A stretch of 64,000 bases of DNA, taken from assembly GCF_947495715.1 (NCBI RefSeq), contig NZ_CANLZU010000001.1:226981-290980 (forward strand). The letters are read 5' to 3'. Shown here in pieces: positions 61,496-64,000 of this stretch; the stretch's first letter is position 1; each line of letters starts with the position of its first letter. The position numbers and the translations under genes are program-made. The DNA comes from an uncultured Oceanisphaera sp. Its GTDB lineage: Bacteria > Pseudomonadota > Gammaproteobacteria > Enterobacterales > Aeromonadaceae. Under the pieces are notes generated by a model. It searched no databases. It worked only from the letters and a program-made list of their open reading frames with translations, and was not told the DNA's origin.

Positions 61496-63298
61496 TTAGG
61501 CCAGGCTGACCACAGGGTCACCCACAGAAACGGCGTCCCCTTCCTTGACCAGCACATCGAGCACGGTGCCGGCCCGGGCCGCTCGCACCTCGGTTTCCAT
61601 CTTCATCGCTTCCAGGATCAGCAAGACCTCACCGGCGGCAACCTGACTGCCCGCCTTGGCCACGATTTTGAAGATGTTACCGGCCAGGGGTGCCACGACC
61701 GACTCGGCCGCTCCCGTTGGCGCTGCGGCGGCAACGGGGGCAACAGCCGGCGCCTCGGCGCCGGCTTCACGTACGCCGCTGATGCTGCCGGCCGGACCCA
61801 CTTCCACTTCGAACAGCTGACCGTCGACCTTGACCGCGTACACTTCGGCGCCACCCGCGCTGCTGCCGGTCGCCTGTGGTGCTACCGGTGCGGCCACAGG
61901 CTCGGGTTCGCTGCCCGGTGCCGGCTCGAAGGCGGAAGCATCGTCACGATGACGAATAAACTTGAGGCCGATTTGCGGGAACAGGGCGTAGGTCAGCACG
62001 TCGTCCACCTCATCGGTGGCGACCCGCAGCTGTTCTTCTTTCGCCAGGGCCTGAAACTCGCCGGTGAGCTTGGCCAGCTCGTCGGTCAGCAGATCTGCCG
62101 GGCGACAGGTGATCGGCTCGGCGCCGTTCAGCACCCGCTGTTGCAGCTCGGCGTTCACCGGGGCCGGGGCCGCACCGTACTCGCCTTTCAGCACGCCGGC
62201 GGTTTCCTTGGTGATGCTCTTGTAACGCTCGCCGGTCAATACGTTGATCACCGCCTGGGTGCCGACAATCTGCGAGGTGGGCGTGACCAGCGGAATAAAG
62301 CCCAGATCTTCACGTACTCGCGGGATTTCTTTCAGCACTTCGTCCATTCGGTCGGTCGCGCCCTGCTCCTTGAGCTGGCCTTCCATGTTGGTAAGCATGC
62401 CACCCGGCACCTGCGACAGCAGGATGCGGGAGTCGATACCCTTGAGGCTGCCTTCGAATTTGCCGTACTTCTTGCGCACCTCGCGGAAATAGGCGGCAAT
62501 CTCTTCCAGCCTGGGCAGATCCAGGCCGGTATCGCGTTCTGAGCCCTCCACCATGGCTACCAGGGTCTCGGTGGGCGAATGACCATAGGTCATGCTCATG
62601 GAGGAAATAGAGGTGTCCAGGATGTCGATGCCGGCATCGATGGCTTTCATGTGGGTCGGCAGGCTCAGGCCGGTGGTGGCGTGGCAATGCAGTGCCAGCG
62701 GCAACTTGACCTCGGCCTTGATACGCGTAATAAGCTTCTCGGCTTCATAGGGTTTGAGCAGTCCCGCCATGTCCTTGATGCAGATGGAATGACAGCCCAT
62801 GTCCTCGAGCTTTTTCGCCATGTCCACCCACATTTCCAGGGTGTGCACCGGTGACGTGGTATAGGAGATGGTGCCCTGGGCATGGCCATCGACCGCCACC
62901 GTGGCCTTGATGGCGGTTTCCAGATTGCGTACGTCGTTCATGGCATCGAAAATGCGGAACACGTCCATGCCGTTGGTACGGGCCCGCTCTACAAACTTGT
63001 ACACCAGATCGTCTGCGTAATGGCGGTAGCCCAGCAGGTTCTGGCCCCGCAGCAGCATCTGCTGAGGGGTTTTCGGCATGGCTTTTTTCAGGGCACGCAG
63101 ACGCTCCCAGGGATCTTCACCCAGATAGCGAATACAGGAATCGAAGGTAGCGCCTCCCCAGGTTTCCAGCGACCAGTAGCCGATGTTATCGAGCTTTTCG
63201 GCGATGGGCAGCATATCTTCCAGCCGCAGTCGGGTAGCGAGCAGAGATTGGTGAGCGTCACGCAACACCACATCGGTGATGGCAAGAGGTTTGGTCAT
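61496..63298 (-). CDS. oadA: Oxaloacetate decarboxylase alpha subunit
   Basis: A 600-residue carboxyltransferase with biotin carrier. The TIM-barrel part has [14 protein letters not shown] (metal site), [17 protein letters not shown] and the Lys of [10 protein letters not shown] flexible Ala/Pro-rich linker (about 455-525) leads to the biotinyl domain with EAMKMETEV. It pairs with OadB and OadG to couple decarboxylation to sodium export. Confidence 0.97.
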   Translation of the reverse strand: MTKPLAITDVVLRDAHQSLLATRLRLEDMLPIAEKLDNIGYWSLETWGGATFDSCIRYLGEDPWERLRALKKAMPKTPQQMLLRGQNLLGYRHYADDLVYKFVERARTNGMDVFRIFDAMNDVRNLETAIKATVAVDGHAQGTISYTTSPVHTLEMWVDMAKKLEDMGCHSICIKDMAGLLKPYEAEKLITRIKAEVKLPLALHCHATTGLSLPTHMKAIDAGIDILDTSISSMSMTYGHSPTETLVAMVEGSERDTGLDLPRLEEIAAYFREVRKKYGKFEGSLKGIDSRILLSQVPGGMLTNMEGQLKEQGATDRMDEVLKEIPRVREDLGFIPLVTPTSQIVGTQAVINVLTGERYKSITKETAGVLKGEYGAAPAPVNAELQQRVLNGAEPITCRPADLLTDELAKLTGEFQALAKEEQLRVATDEVDDVLTYALFPQIGLKFIRHRDDASAFEPAPGSEPEPVAAPVAPQATGSSAGGAEVYAVKVDGQLFEVEVGPAGSISGVREAGAEAPAVAPVAAAAPTGAAESVVAPLAGNIFKIVAKAGSQVAAGEVLLILEAMKMETEVRAARAGTVLDVLVKEGDAVSVGDPVVSLA

Positions 63299-63364
63299 TT
63301 GACAAGCTCCGTTTAAGTTCCGTTAAGTTCCGTTTCAGTCAGTCCGGCCGAGAGTCGGTCCGAT

Positions 63365-63607
63365 TCAGTGTTTTTTATTGTTTTTATAGTGATTGATGGC
63401 GGCGCCGATAGCGGCCATTTTTTGTGGGCTCAGGCCATTGCCGGCAGGAATGGCGTTGGCGGCAACCGGCCTGGGTGCCGGTTCGGCGGCAACCAGCGAT
63501 AATACCTTGATGGCCAGAATGGTGAGTGAGAGAAAGGAAAATACAAACACCATGCCCAATCCCATCAGTCCGGCGGCTTCAAATAGTTGAGAAGAGACGT
63601 TATTCAT
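63365..63607 (-). CDS. oadG: Oxaloacetate decarboxylase gamma subunit
   Basis: An 80-residue subunit with one membrane helix (LMGLGMVFVFSFLSLTILAIKVL) and a hydrophilic C-terminus ending in the histidine- and lysine-rich HYKNNKKH; OadG assembles the complex and can bind zinc at its end. ATG 63607 has an AAGGA site eight bases upstream; ATG 63613 is too close to it. The longer frame to 63685 is rejected. Confidence 0.92.
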   Translation of the reverse strand: MNNVSSQLFEAAGLMGLGMVFVFSFLSLTILAIKVLSLVAAEPAPRPVAANAIPAGNGLSPQKMAAIGAAINHYKNNKKH

Positions 63608-63893
63608 CAGCATGTTCCTTGCTGTCCATGATCCGGCCATGAGCATACCCAGCTTGCAGAGACCTTGGCAACGCTGCATGTTCAAAAATGTTGTAAAGAT
63701 TACAAAAAAACTTCATCACGCCGACAAAAACAAGATTTAAAACTATAAAAAGAACATAAAAATTCACTTAACTTATTAAAAGGTAGTTTGCATACAGAAA
63801 CAAAAAGAGTTGTACGAAATAATGGACAGCAACAGGGATAAACTTGAGAACAAAAAGAGGGGGATACGCCGAAAATCGAGAACAACAGGCATG
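63608..63893. promoter_or_regulatory. oadGAB upstream region with perfect inverted repeat
   Basis: This AT-rich gap holds no gene. TTGTAAAGATTACAA at 63691-63705 is a perfect 6-base inverted repeat with a 3-base centre, 84 bases upstream of oadG. Further upstream, on the minus strand, a TATAGT -10-like hexamer lies in the run near 63745. The protein that would bind the repeat is not identified. Confidence 0.5.
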
Positions 63894-63920
63894 AAAAAGC
63901 CGGCACAAGGCCGGCTTTTC
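63894..63920 (-). terminator. Terminator after tRNA-Arg
   Basis: The stem AAGCCGG / CCGGCTT with a CACAAGG-containing loop runs into T residues on the minus strand, 5 bases after the tRNA 3' end. Confidence 0.85.
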
Positions 63921-63924
63921 AATA

Positions 63925-64000
63925 TGGCGCATCCGGGAGGATTCGAACCTCCGACCGCTCGGTTCGTAGCCGAGTACTCTATCCAGCTGAGCTACGGATG
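63925..64000 (-). tRNA. tRNA-Arg(ACG), cut by the window end
   Basis: The minus strand reads the acceptor stem CATCCG/CGGATG, the D arm AGCTCAGCTGGATAGAG, an anticodon stem CTCGG/CCGAG with loop CTACGAA (anticodon ACG, read as ICG in the mature tRNA), GGAGG TTCGAAT CCTCC for the T arm and an encoded 3' CCA. 76 bases are visible; the first 5' base lies just past the window. Confidence 0.96.

Overview
The window is chromosomal DNA of a GC-rich gammaproteobacterium. The gene orders efp/epmB, fkpA-slyX-slyD-yheV-yheS, yheT-yheU-prkB-yhfA-crp, znuBC/znuA-mepM and radA-PilZ-serB-ytjB match those of enteric bacteria, vibrios and Aeromonas. The second, sodium-type ATP synthase, the oxaloacetate decarboxylase sodium pump and the hut catabolic locus suggest a marine or brackish member of the Aeromonadales (Oceanimonas, Oceanisphaera or Zobellella type). 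That placement is inference from gene content, not a database match. No prophage, CRISPR array or intact transposase gene is visible.

Layout. 1-7.3 kb: end of guaC, efp and its modification enzyme epmB, a small unknown gene, an operon of a frameshifted periplasmic oxidoreductase-like gene and a degenerate GGDEF-EAL membrane protein, then groESL behind a clear sigma-32 promoter. 7.3-18.4 kb: MATE exporter, fxsA, an isolated DsbD N-terminal domain, a GIY-YIG protein, the fkpA/slyX/slyD/yheV cluster, yheS and rlmJ. 18.6-26.1 kb: acyltransferase, LysE exporter, yheTU-prkB, yhfA, crp, purC and a YdjM-like protein with a possible LexA box. 26.2-35.2 kb: a FecA-like TonB receptor under a Fur box, then a complete nine-gene N-ATPase operon (atpDCQRBEFAG) whose c subunit carries sodium ligands. 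35.4-44.0 kb: hutIGUH, a divergent YjiH-type transporter and the repressor hutC, tied together by three TGTAtATACA-type operators. 44.1-51.5 kb: MarR regulator, yjaG, a 2-hydroxyacid dehydrogenase, a uracil-DNA glycosylase-like gene, znuCB/znuA with a Zur box, and mepM. 51.6-59.8 kb: hemE, rsd, two PilZ genes flanking radA, serB, ytjB, deoD. 60.3-64 kb: oadGAB and a tRNA-Arg cut by the window edge.

How the genes work together. ZnuABC imports zinc, the FecA-like receptor takes up an iron chelate, HutHUIG degrades histidine to glutamate under HutC, and OadGAB exports sodium while the N-ATPase probably couples sodium and ATP. Protein-folding factors (GroESL, FkpA, SlyD) and EF-P with EpmB form a housekeeping theme. 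c-di-GMP-related genes recur (degenerate GGDEF-EAL, two PilZ proteins).

The most unusual structure is non-coding. (1) A family of roughly 110-490 bp elements built from nested hairpins, some bounded by ATACCAAT terminal inverted repeats, lies at about 8.8, 13.0, 18.4, 42.4, 47.1 and 59.9 kb. (2) A second family of seven-base tandem repeats (TGAGGGG, GGGATTC) lies in five intergenic gaps, every one between convergent genes. Neither family codes for protein.
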